Positions 30,901-31,218 of a DNA stretch of 31,218 nt are shown here, piece after piece. The stretch is from assembly GCF_001039355.2 (NCBI RefSeq), contig NW_019774903.1:40184-71401 (forward strand), given 5' to 3'. Numbering within the stretch: position 1 is the stretch's first letter; each line of letters opens with the position of its first letter. A program made the translations under genes and the position numbers. This DNA comes from Lingula anatina (taxonomy: Eukaryota > Brachiopoda > Lingulata > Lingulida > Lingulidae). Below the pieces are notes generated by a model, which did not search any database, had not been told where the DNA came from, and saw only the letters and a list, made by a program, of their open reading frames with translations.

Positions 30901-31154
30901 ATATGTCTACATTCTATCATTTTTATGTATATAGTACAAGACTTTCTCACTGTAACTTCTCTGCTATCTAAATGTTTCTCATTTCTTAATTATGCTCATA
31001 AAAAATCAGAAAAGCATTTGGGTTCTGAGAGATTTATCTAAAAATGTGTCATCATACTGATGGTTCTGTCTGGGATGTCCAACATGCAACCAATCACATC
31101 TCCTGCCTGCCATGTCTTCCCATAGGCCTCAGAGCCATTGTGCCACTTCCTGGC
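310..31154 (-). CDS. RyR: Ryanodine receptor, internal part of the gene (35 exon segments)
   Basis: This entry spans the coding part of one gene that runs off both window edges. RyR is a homotetrameric Ca2+-release channel in the sarco/endoplasmic reticulum membrane; this part is all cytosolic. Reading right to left, the joined exons give SPRY2 (second half), a divergent linker, SPRY3 ([11 protein letters not shown]), the junctional solenoid ([15 protein letters not shown]), the RIH-type solenoid ([36 protein letters not shown]) and the first residues of the third RyR repeat (THHYERC). All segments have AG acceptors, GT donors and matching phases, totalling 1728 codons, or 1672 without the three small optional exons. 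By recall this corresponds roughly to residues 1130-2770 of human RyR1. I see no frameshift or in-frame stop, so the gene looks intact. No promoter, start codon or stop codon is in the window. Confidence 0.97.
644..734 (-). CDS. RyR: RyR exon: LRP.M...LLRKL segment
   Basis: The exon has 91 nt, phase 2 in and phase 0 out, with acceptor ttccag and donor gtatgt. It reads [20 protein letters not shown] and then [10 protein letters not shown]. It matches [30 protein letters not shown]. It is too short to stand out as an open frame and was placed by phase and homology. Confidence 0.93.
968..1188 (-). CDS. RyR: RyR exon: [10 protein letters not shown] segment
   Basis: The exon has 221 nt, phase 0 in and phase 2 out, with acceptor tgccag and donor gtaaat. 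It reads [40 protein letters not shown] and [15 protein letters not shown]. Vertebrates have [20 protein letters not shown]...[33 protein letters not shown]. Confidence 0.98.
1189..1583. other. RyR intron, 395 nt
   Basis: AT-rich, with an A-rich stretch near 1196-1230 that gives the following acceptor its pyrimidine tract on the minus strand. Nothing else recognisable. Confidence 0.8.
1584..1759 (-). CDS. RyR: RyR exon: ERVYGI segment
   Basis: The exon has 176 nt, phase 1 in and phase 0 out, with acceptor ctgtag and donor gtatgg. It reads [40 protein letters not shown] and LRAATTLDT. Vertebrates have [44 protein letters not shown]. Confidence 0.97.
2008..2258 (-). CDS. RyR: RyR exon: LGRCAPD segment
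   Basis: The exon has 251 nt, phase 2 in and phase 1 out, with acceptor tttcag and donor gttagt. It reads [33 protein letters not shown] and [20 protein letters not shown]. It matches [47 protein letters not shown]. The N-terminal [15 protein letters not shown] linker is acidic. Confidence 0.97.
3987..4085 (-). CDS. Low-confidence 99-nt cassette exon candidate
   Basis: On the minus strand the acceptor gttttctacag and a perfect donor, cag/gtaagt, enclose 99 nt that are open in the required frame (phase 2 in, phase 2 out). The peptide would start [18 protein letters not shown] and be hydrophobic, which is odd for a cytosolic solenoid, and its codons are AT-rich unlike true exons here. I recognise no homologue. 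It may be chance. Confidence 0.2.
5201..5220. repeat. A20 homopolymer
   Basis: An uninterrupted run of 20 A, equal to a T-run in the RyR pre-mRNA 12 nt past the exon 5233-5452 donor. Confidence 0.95.
5233..5452 (-). CDS. RyR: RyR exon: LRGEGG segment
   Basis: The exon has 220 nt, phase 1 in and phase 2 out, with acceptor tttcag and donor gtatgg. It reads [39 protein letters not shown] and [11 protein letters not shown]. It matches [33 protein letters not shown] of vertebrates. A T-run on the coding strand (5201-5220) lies 12 nt past the donor. Confidence 0.98.
5526..5559. repeat. C15 plus (AC)n microsatellite
   Basis: A run of 15 C followed by about nine AC units, inside the 186-nt intron 5453-5638. 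In the RyR transcript this reads as (GU)n followed by a G-run. Confidence 0.95.
5639..5878 (-). CDS. RyR: RyR exon: KGYPDIGW segment
   Basis: The exon has 240 nt, phase 1 in and phase 1 out, with acceptor tttcag and donor gtaagg. It reads [20 protein letters not shown], then [13 protein letters not shown] and [16 protein letters not shown]. It matches [22 protein letters not shown]...[32 protein letters not shown]. The sequence is GC-richer than its surroundings, as is common for conserved exons here. Confidence 0.98.
6139..6268 (-). CDS. RyR: RyR exon: [10 protein letters not shown] segment
   Basis: The exon has 130 nt, phase 0 in and phase 1 out, with acceptor ctgtag and donor gtacct. It reads [20 protein letters not shown] and then [16 protein letters not shown]. 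This is one of the best conserved stretches of RyR; vertebrates have [31 protein letters not shown]. Confidence 0.98.
6269..6660. other. RyR intron, 392 nt
   Basis: AT-rich; no gene or repeat recognised. Confidence 0.8.
6661..6829 (-). CDS. RyR: RyR exon: [12 protein letters not shown], with polyQ insertion
   Basis: The exon has 169 nt, phase 2 in and phase 0 out, with acceptor ccccag and donor gtagga. It reads [20 protein letters not shown] and [14 protein letters not shown], nearly as in vertebrates ([29 protein letters not shown]). It is followed by [20 protein letters not shown], encoded partly by five CAG codons. Vertebrates have a shorter Gly-rich loop here. Confidence 0.96.
6906..6946. 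repeat. (CA)n microsatellite
   Basis: About 20 CA units with one interruption near the start, in the 202-nt intron 6830-7031. It reads (UG)n in the RyR transcript, about 75-115 nt upstream of the acceptor at 6829. Confidence 0.95.
7032..7180 (-). CDS. RyR: RyR exon: LRA.L..Y.IS segment
   Basis: The exon has 149 nt, phase 0 in and phase 2 out, with acceptor gtttag and donor gtaggt. It reads [20 protein letters not shown] and then [17 protein letters not shown]. Vertebrates have [37 protein letters not shown]. It belongs to the RIH-type (RYDR_ITPR) helical region. Confidence 0.96.
7181..7615. other. RyR intron, 435 nt
   Basis: AT-rich; nothing recognisable on either strand. Confidence 0.8.
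7616..7740 (-). CDS. RyR: RyR exon: start of RIH-type solenoid
   Basis: The exon has 125 nt, phase 1 in and phase 0 out, with acceptor tcaaag and donor gtatgg. It reads [20 protein letters not shown] and then [18 protein letters not shown]. It aligns with SLQELVSHMVVRWAQEDFV...AMFSLLHRQYDGLGE. The junction with the previous exon across the 5.2-kb gapped intron is in phase and needs no missing exon. Confidence 0.96.
11371..11760. repeat. Pair of about 53-bp direct repeats flanking 284 bp
   Basis: Blocks at 11371-11423 and 11708-11760 are nearly identical and share gtgaaaaattaaattttcac plus an A-rich extension ending in attgcca. The second copy ends exactly at the assembly gap. Confidence 0.85.
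11761..12103. other. Assembly gap (343 N)
   Basis: The bases are undetermined. The gap lies between a 53-bp repeat copy and a 161-bp tandem repeat, which suggests that repeated sequence was not resolved. Reading frames crossing it are artefacts. Confidence 0.99.
12104..12372. repeat. Tandem repeat, period 161 bp, at least two units
   Basis: The block cccgatcatgctgattttcg... to ...tcgtgttatcggt (about 107 bp) occurs at 12104-12210 and again at 12265-12372 with one substitution. A 54-bp spacer containing tgctgaaaaaagtgaaaaaa separates them. The GC content is higher than in the surroundings. A Gly/Asp-codon-like tail (ggcgacggcgactacggcga) follows the second unit. It resembles a satellite-type or Helitron-associated repeat, without proof. 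Confidence 0.9.
12428..12457. repeat. 13-bp inverted repeat (hairpin)
   Basis: tatgtacagacac is followed by a 4-base loop and its perfect reverse complement. It sits 55 bp after the tandem repeat and could be the end structure of the same mobile element. Confidence 0.85.
12933..13064 (-). CDS. RyR: RyR exon: Lys/Glu-rich linker
   Basis: The exon has 132 nt, phase 1 in and phase 1 out, with acceptor caatag and donor gtaaga. It reads [20 protein letters not shown], then [17 protein letters not shown] and KKQGEKP. Vertebrates have SLLEKVRLVKKKEEKPEEE at this position. It precedes the longest intron of the window. Confidence 0.9.
13065..13324. repeat. Short intron with imperfect TTA and ATTATC-type repeats
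   Basis: It contains a TTA run near 13178-13192 and imperfect units like atcattatcacaatc between about 13205 and 13310. In the transcript the repeats begin right after the weak gttggg donor. Confidence 0.8.
13325..13472 (-). CDS. RyR: RyR exon: LLNFK acidic loop and CP..DL..L
   Basis: The exon has 148 nt, phase 0 in and phase 1 out, with acceptor attcag and a very weak donor, gttggg. It reads [20 protein letters not shown] and then [20 protein letters not shown]. It matches [37 protein letters not shown] of vertebrates. The donor is placed by phase and homology, since the following GT options do not fit the next exon. Confidence 0.93.
13676..13774 (-). CDS. RyR: RyR exon: KKTREFR segment
   Basis: The exon has 99 nt and is phase 0 on both sides, with acceptor tttag and donor gtaaag. 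It reads [20 protein letters not shown] and then [13 protein letters not shown]. The vertebrate counterpart is QRSRYGLLIKAFSM...RRTREFRSPPQEQ. The serine of FRSPP is replaced by Cys-Thr here. Confidence 0.96.
13775..14084. other. RyR intron, 310 nt
   Basis: AT-rich; nothing recognisable. Confidence 0.8.
14085..14183 (-). CDS. RyR: RyR exon: MCHLL helix
   Basis: The exon has 99 nt and is phase 0 on both sides, with acceptor tgcag and donor gtaaga. It reads [20 protein letters not shown] and then [13 protein letters not shown]. Vertebrates have [28 protein letters not shown]. Confidence 0.96.
14184..14508. other. RyR intron, 325 nt
   Basis: AT-rich; nothing recognisable. Confidence 0.8.
14509..14564 (-). 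CDS. RyR: RyR exon: GLLQMKL segment
   Basis: The exon has 56 nt, phase 1 in and phase 0 out, with acceptor ctgtag and donor gtgggt. It reads [18 protein letters not shown], matching [16 protein letters not shown] of vertebrates. In RyR1 this follows directly after the acidic tract, which fixes the position. Confidence 0.95.
14813..14845 (-). CDS. RyR: RyR candidate 33-nt microexon (possible cassette)
   Basis: The candidate has 33 nt, phase 1 in and phase 1 out, with acceptor ggttccag after the T-rich run gttttgtttttc and donor gtatgt. It would insert [10 protein letters not shown] between exons 18 and 20. That is exactly where vertebrate RyRs carry divergent region 3. The joined frame stays open with or without it. 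I recognise no homologue, and a 33-nt open stretch is not surprising by chance, so it is only a candidate. Confidence 0.4.
14846..15696. other. RyR intron, 851 nt (if the 33-nt exon is used)
   Basis: The segment 14985-15250 has mildly repeated phrases such as aacatctggccatgac and aacatctggatatgat, suggesting an old, degraded repeat. A gtaagt-like donor at 14939 has no matching open frame. Confidence 0.6.
15697..15806 (-). CDS. RyR: RyR exon 18: solenoid helix before divergent region 3
   Basis: The exon has 110 nt, phase 2 in and phase 1 out, with acceptor ttttag and donor gtaagc. It reads [20 protein letters not shown] and then [16 protein letters not shown]. It matches VLKLVSTLLVMGIF.DEDVKQILKMIEPEVF of vertebrates, after which RyR1 has its long Glu-rich tract. 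That tract is missing here. Confidence 0.95.
15807..16135. other. RyR intron, 329 nt
   Basis: AT-rich; nothing recognisable. Confidence 0.8.
16136..16318 (-). CDS. RyR: RyR exon 17: RDPIGGS segment
   Basis: The exon has 183 nt, phase 2 in and phase 2 out, with acceptor ttctag and donor gtaaga. It reads [20 protein letters not shown], then [13 protein letters not shown] and [16 protein letters not shown]. It aligns with the Pro/Ala-rich loop and H.RDPVGGS of vertebrate RyR. Base composition is more GC-rich than the flanking introns, as for other exons here. Confidence 0.96.
16617..16772 (-). CDS. RyR: RyR exon 16: junctional solenoid, charged loop
   Basis: The exon has 156 nt, phase 2 in and phase 2 out, with acceptor tttcag and a weaker donor, gtgtgt. 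It reads [20 protein letters not shown] and then [20 protein letters not shown]. Vertebrates have MLSEYIVPLTPETRAI at this place. The charged DKDKEKERQ stretch is not in vertebrates; RQS and RSVS are possible kinase sites. Confidence 0.93.
16996..17068 (-). tRNA. tRNA-Ala (AGC), copy 1
   Basis: The 73-nt cloverleaf reads from 17068 to 16996: acceptor 5' strand GGGGATC, D-arm GCTC/GAGC, anticodon arm CTCGC-TTAGCAT-GTGAG (anticodon AGC), T-arm CTGGG/CCCAG, discriminator A73. G3:U70 is the alanine identity pair. The 6-67 pair is a U-U mismatch, and the T-loop begins ATC instead of TTC (A54). TTTTT at 16989-16985 gives a pol III stop. It is on the same strand as RyR, inside an intron. Confidence 0.88.
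17743..17815 (+). tRNA. tRNA-Ala (AGC), copy 2
   Basis: The 73-nt sequence is identical to copy 1 but on the plus strand, so it runs against RyR. It has the same G3:U70, A54 and U6-U67 features. TTTT at 17821-17824 follows. Both copies are preceded by cagat, suggesting that the duplication included a little 5' flank. Confidence 0.88.
18225..18300 (-). CDS. RyR: RyR exon 15: DLLIS.HLES segment
   Basis: The exon has 76 nt, phase 1 in and phase 2 out, with acceptor tttcag and donor gtaaac. It reads [20 protein letters not shown] and then SHAVTR. It matches [20 protein letters not shown] of vertebrate RyR. It is isolated between two introns of over 1 kb that contain the tRNA genes and an inverted-repeat element. 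Confidence 0.95.
18443..18988. mobile_element. PIF/Harbinger-like non-autonomous element with long inverted repeats
   Basis: The terminal inverted repeats are at 18443-18596 and 18824-18988. They differ by about five substitutions and one 11-bp insertion in the right arm. The termini are gagcgcattctcaa. TTA flanks the element on both sides (18440-18442 and 18989-18991), the 3-bp TWA target duplication typical of PIF/Harbinger. The centre holds a plus-strand frame (ATG 18669 to TAA 18837-18839) broken by TGA at codon 18. The high arm similarity suggests recent insertion. The superfamily assignment rests on the TTA duplication and could be wrong. Confidence 0.85.
18669..18839 (+). pseudogene. 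Broken short frame inside the element, possibly transposase-derived
   Basis: Starting at ATG 18669 it reads [17 protein letters not shown], stop, then [20 protein letters not shown] and on to a TAA. A hydrophobic ALL-type stretch next to Arg/Lys clusters recalls the N-terminus of Harbinger-type transposases. That is only a resemblance from memory. Confidence 0.3.
19117..19189 (+). tRNA. tRNA-Ala (AGC), copy 3
   Basis: The 73-nt sequence differs from copies 1 and 2 only at position 26 (A instead of G), outside the stems. It keeps G3:U70, A54 and U6-U67. A long T-run follows within 10 nt (from about 19195). Its 5' flank (tgtagaa) is unlike the other copies. Confidence 0.88.
19417..19538 (-). 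CDS. RyR: RyR exon 14: junctional solenoid
   Basis: The exon has 122 nt, phase 2 in and phase 1 out, with acceptor ttttag and donor gtaagt. It reads [20 protein letters not shown] and then [20 protein letters not shown]. The pattern FH.HTL.LY.A.C..GN.R.A..L..HVD..QL is conserved in RyRs. Confidence 0.96.
19539..19866. other. RyR intron, 328 nt
   Basis: AT-rich; nothing recognisable. Confidence 0.8.
19867..19948 (-). CDS. RyR: RyR exon 13: junctional solenoid
   Basis: The exon has 82 nt, phase 1 in and phase 2 out, with acceptor ttttcag and donor gtatgt. It reads [20 protein letters not shown] and then IEHTEALK. The vertebrate counterpart is [20 protein letters not shown], a conserved helix pair. 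Confidence 0.95.
20185..20371 (-). CDS. RyR: RyR exon 12: SPRY3 to junctional solenoid
   Basis: The exon has 187 nt, phase 0 in and phase 1 out, with acceptor accag and donor gtaaaa. It reads [38 protein letters not shown] and [14 protein letters not shown]. Vertebrates have MPLSAAMF...PQCPPRLEMQML.P..W.R.PN...GWAVQC.EP, so orthology is clear. Confidence 0.96.
20654..20740 (-). CDS. RyR: RyR exon 11: end of SPRY3
   Basis: The exon has 87 nt and is phase 0 on both sides, with acceptor gaacag and donor gtatgg. It reads [20 protein letters not shown] and then FQFELGRTK. The pattern VEP.TKL.PAVF...N..QFELG is conserved in all RyRs and closes SPRY3. Confidence 0.96.
20741..21206. other. RyR intron, 466 nt, with a hairpin
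   Basis: It contains the 63-bp inverted repeat at 20774-20836; the rest is AT-rich with no gene. Confidence 0.85.
20774..20836. repeat. Perfect 27-bp inverted repeat with 9-bp loop
   Basis: The left arm runs from atacatgtatgatg to acattatac and the right arm is its exact reverse complement. The motif atgtagaacatta returns once more just after, up to about 20850, so the structure may come from a small tandem array. Confidence 0.92.
21207..21390 (-). CDS. RyR: RyR exon 10: SPRY3 core
   Basis: The exon has 184 nt, phase 2 in and phase 0 out, with acceptor tcccag and donor gtatgt. It reads [20 protein letters not shown] and then [20 protein letters not shown]. This aligns with KRSNCYMVWGGD...[22 protein letters not shown] of vertebrate SPRY3. 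The Gln-rich QQRYGQQEQ loop differs from vertebrates. Confidence 0.96.
21640..22351 (-). CDS. RyR: RyR exon 9: Ser/Lys-rich linker and start of SPRY3
   Basis: This is the largest exon: 712 nt, phase 1 in and phase 2 out, with acceptor ttttcag and donor gtagga. The first two thirds are low-complexity linker, with [11 protein letters not shown], a basic Ser-rich block ([20 protein letters not shown]), [13 protein letters not shown] and then an acidic part ([18 protein letters not shown]). The last third begins SPRY3 with [17 protein letters not shown] and [14 protein letters not shown], very close to vertebrate TYYYSVRIFPGQEP. The linker is likely disordered and rich in phosphorylatable serines. 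Confidence 0.96.
23548..23610 (-). CDS. RyR: RyR exon 8: 63-nt putative cassette exon with PKA-type site
   Basis: The exon has 63 nt, phase 1 in and phase 1 out, and no in-frame stop. The acceptor aatatag follows a pyrimidine-rich stretch and the donor is gtatgc; a second possible donor (gtactg) lies 6 nt earlier in the same phase. The peptide, [19 protein letters not shown], carries RRQS, a classic R-R-x-S PKA consensus, next to acidic SESDD. It can follow exon 6 (split codon GAT) or exon 7 (TAT) and join exon 9 (GAA). Cassette behaviour is inferred from symmetry and position. Confidence 0.75.
24191..24425. mobile_element. 235-bp palindromic inverted-repeat element (MITE-like)
   Basis: The left arm (24191 to about 24283) starts gggcgcattcacaat; the right arm (about 24333-24425) is its imperfect complement, starting gggtgcgttcacaat. 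The arms are over 90 nt and the pairing continues into the centre (cctcctcgagcac against gttgcttgagg). CAA lies directly outside both ends and may be a 3-bp target duplication. There is no coding capacity. The termini resemble those of the 18443 element. Confidence 0.85.
24510..24646. mobile_element. Fragment of an inverted-repeat element family
   Basis: It is similar to the right half of 26320-26545: both have a cagctttt/cagctttact segment, gagactccc-like sequence, agatcgatc and a gggaatgg or ggaaatgg end followed by TTA. The left end is not clear. Confidence 0.65.
25577..25648 (-). CDS. RyR: RyR exon 7: 72-nt putative cassette exon in the linker
   Basis: The exon has 72 nt, phase 1 in and phase 1 out, and no in-frame stop. 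A perfect branch-point motif, tgctaac, lies just before the acceptor acaaaag, and the donor is consensus gtaagt. The peptide begins [23 protein letters not shown] is an R-x-x-S kinase motif. It lies alone in a 5.7-kb intron between exons 6 and 9, with length divisible by three, as expected of a cassette exon. Its last base plus the first two of exon 9 make TAA, so it is productive only when followed by the 63-nt exon. No homologue recognised; optional use is inferred. Confidence 0.75.
26320..26545. mobile_element. 226-bp inverted-repeat element, diverged
   Basis: TTA flanks both ends (26317-26319, 26546-26548). The ends gggtgctttcccagagattt and the complement of aaatctatggaaatggggtg pair only partly, and agattgatcta matches agatcgatcta. 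It is probably an older member of the family seen at 24510-24646. Confidence 0.6.
28016..28164 (-). CDS. RyR: RyR exon 6: start of the SPRY2-SPRY3 linker
   Basis: The exon has 149 nt, phase 2 in and phase 1 out, with acceptor taccag and donor gtaatt. It reads [20 protein letters not shown] and then [13 protein letters not shown]. This stretch falls in divergent region 2, so homology alone is weak. The call rests on the open frame, good splice sites and exact phase match with both neighbours. The charged [17 protein letters not shown] part could form a helix. Confidence 0.88.
28165..29242. other. RyR intron, 1.08 kb
   Basis: A gagagaga stretch lies near 28184-28197, next to the exon at 28164. 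The rest is AT-rich with no gene or repeat recognised. Confidence 0.8.
29243..29362 (-). CDS. RyR: RyR exon 5: PPCLKV segment
   Basis: The exon has 120 nt, phase 2 in and phase 2 out, with acceptor cacag and a less usual donor, gtgatt. It reads [18 protein letters not shown] and later [16 protein letters not shown]. The pair PCLKV and LPI(K/E)C is conserved with vertebrate RyR, where it closes the folded region before divergent region 2. The short intron after exon 4 holds nothing else recognisable. Confidence 0.92.
29363..29960. other. RyR intron, 598 nt
   Basis: AT-rich; nothing recognisable. Confidence 0.8.
29961..30065 (-). CDS. RyR: RyR exon 4: post-SPRY2 segment
   Basis: The exon has 105 nt, phase 2 in and phase 2 out, with acceptor tttag and donor gtaaga. 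It reads [20 protein letters not shown] and then [16 protein letters not shown]. The order NMTKQMTLW...P matches the vertebrate NRDITMWLSKRLPQF segment, so the alignment is clear although the identity is moderate. Confidence 0.92.
30291..30414 (-). CDS. RyR: RyR exon 3: end of SPRY2
   Basis: The exon has 124 nt, phase 1 in and phase 2 out, with acceptor atcag and donor gtaagt. It reads [20 protein letters not shown] and then [20 protein letters not shown]. These are the conserved closing strands of SPRY2; vertebrates have NFGKDVSTLKYFTICGLQEGY. Confidence 0.95.
30471..30495. repeat. (ATT)n microsatellite
   Basis: About eight ATT units in the 223-nt intron 30415-30637. Confidence 0.9.
30638..30715 (-). 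CDS. RyR: RyR exon 2: SPRY2, FSLNGE strand
   Basis: The exon has 78 nt, phase 1 in and phase 1 out, with acceptor tctag and consensus donor gtaagt. The first codon (Ser) is split with the previous exon. It reads [19 protein letters not shown] followed by KDIDVSEG, which aligns with the FTLNGE...LAFKDFDVGDG segment of vertebrate SPRY2. Confidence 0.94.
30716..31057. other. RyR intron, 342 nt
   Basis: AT-rich; nothing recognisable. Confidence 0.8.
31058..31154 (-). CDS. RyR: RyR exon 1 of window: SPRY2 core
   Basis: The exon has 97 nt, enters in phase 0 after acceptor atacag and leaves after one base at donor gtatga. It reads [19 protein letters not shown], then [13 protein letters not shown]. 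This matches the middle of the second SPRY domain, where vertebrate RyRs have RRWHQGNEHYGRSWQAGDVV. The upstream part of SPRY2 lies beyond the right edge. Confidence 0.93.
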
Positions 31155-31218
31155 CTGTATAGTACATAAATTATGTGAACTTTACTTTCACACTTTTTAA
31201 CTTTCCTTATATATATAT

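Noticed and set aside
1-31218. Bacterial-type features, CRISPR arrays, operons, viral genes
   Set aside because: No array of spaced identical repeats, no operon-like gene packing and no viral domain was seen; the intron-exon structure is plainly eukaryotic.

Overview
The window is eukaryotic genomic DNA. It is AT-rich and intron-dense, with GT-AG introns, microsatellites, short inverted-repeat transposons and one 343-base assembly gap (11761-12103). Almost all coding information belongs to one gene on the minus strand: the middle part of a ryanodine receptor (RyR), the giant homotetrameric Ca2+-release channel of the sarco/endoplasmic reticulum. The protein is clearly RyR but well diverged from vertebrate RyR1-3, so the source is an invertebrate. 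The repeat content would suit a mollusc or another lophotrochozoan, but that is a guess.

The gene reads from right to left. I can place 32 well-supported exons, two well-supported small exons in the linker between SPRY2 and SPRY3 (72 and 63 nt), and one weaker 33-nt candidate. Together they make 5184 nt, or 1728 codons, with consistent splice phases at every junction. The window starts inside SPRY2 (31154). It then crosses a long Ser/Lys-rich linker (divergent region 2), SPRY3, the junctional solenoid, and the RIH-type solenoid with its conserved KGYPDIGW and LRGEGG segments. It ends at the start of the third RyR repeat (310). The 5' and 3' ends of the gene lie outside. Every domain here is cytosolic; the pore and the RyR1/2 repeats are not in the window.

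The introns hold the other features. Between 16996 and 19189 there are three nearly identical 73-nt tRNA-Ala(AGC) genes, one on minus and two on plus. Each has the G3:U70 alanine identity pair and a downstream T-run, and all share an unusual A54. At 18443-18988 lies a 546-bp inverted-repeat element flanked by TTA, which fits a PIF/Harbinger-type non-autonomous transposon and carries a broken internal reading frame. At 24191-24425 is a nearly fully palindromic 235-bp element, and two copies of a related family lie at about 24510-24646 and 26320-26545. Next to the assembly gap sits a tandem repeat with a 161-bp period.

The most interesting observation concerns the two small exons in the SPRY2-SPRY3 linker. 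Both are symmetric (phase 1 to 1) and carry basophilic kinase motifs, including RRQS. Inclusion of the 72-nt exon without the 63-nt exon would create an immediate UAA stop at the junction with the next exon. The other three combinations stay open, so the reading frame itself imposes a rule on splicing.
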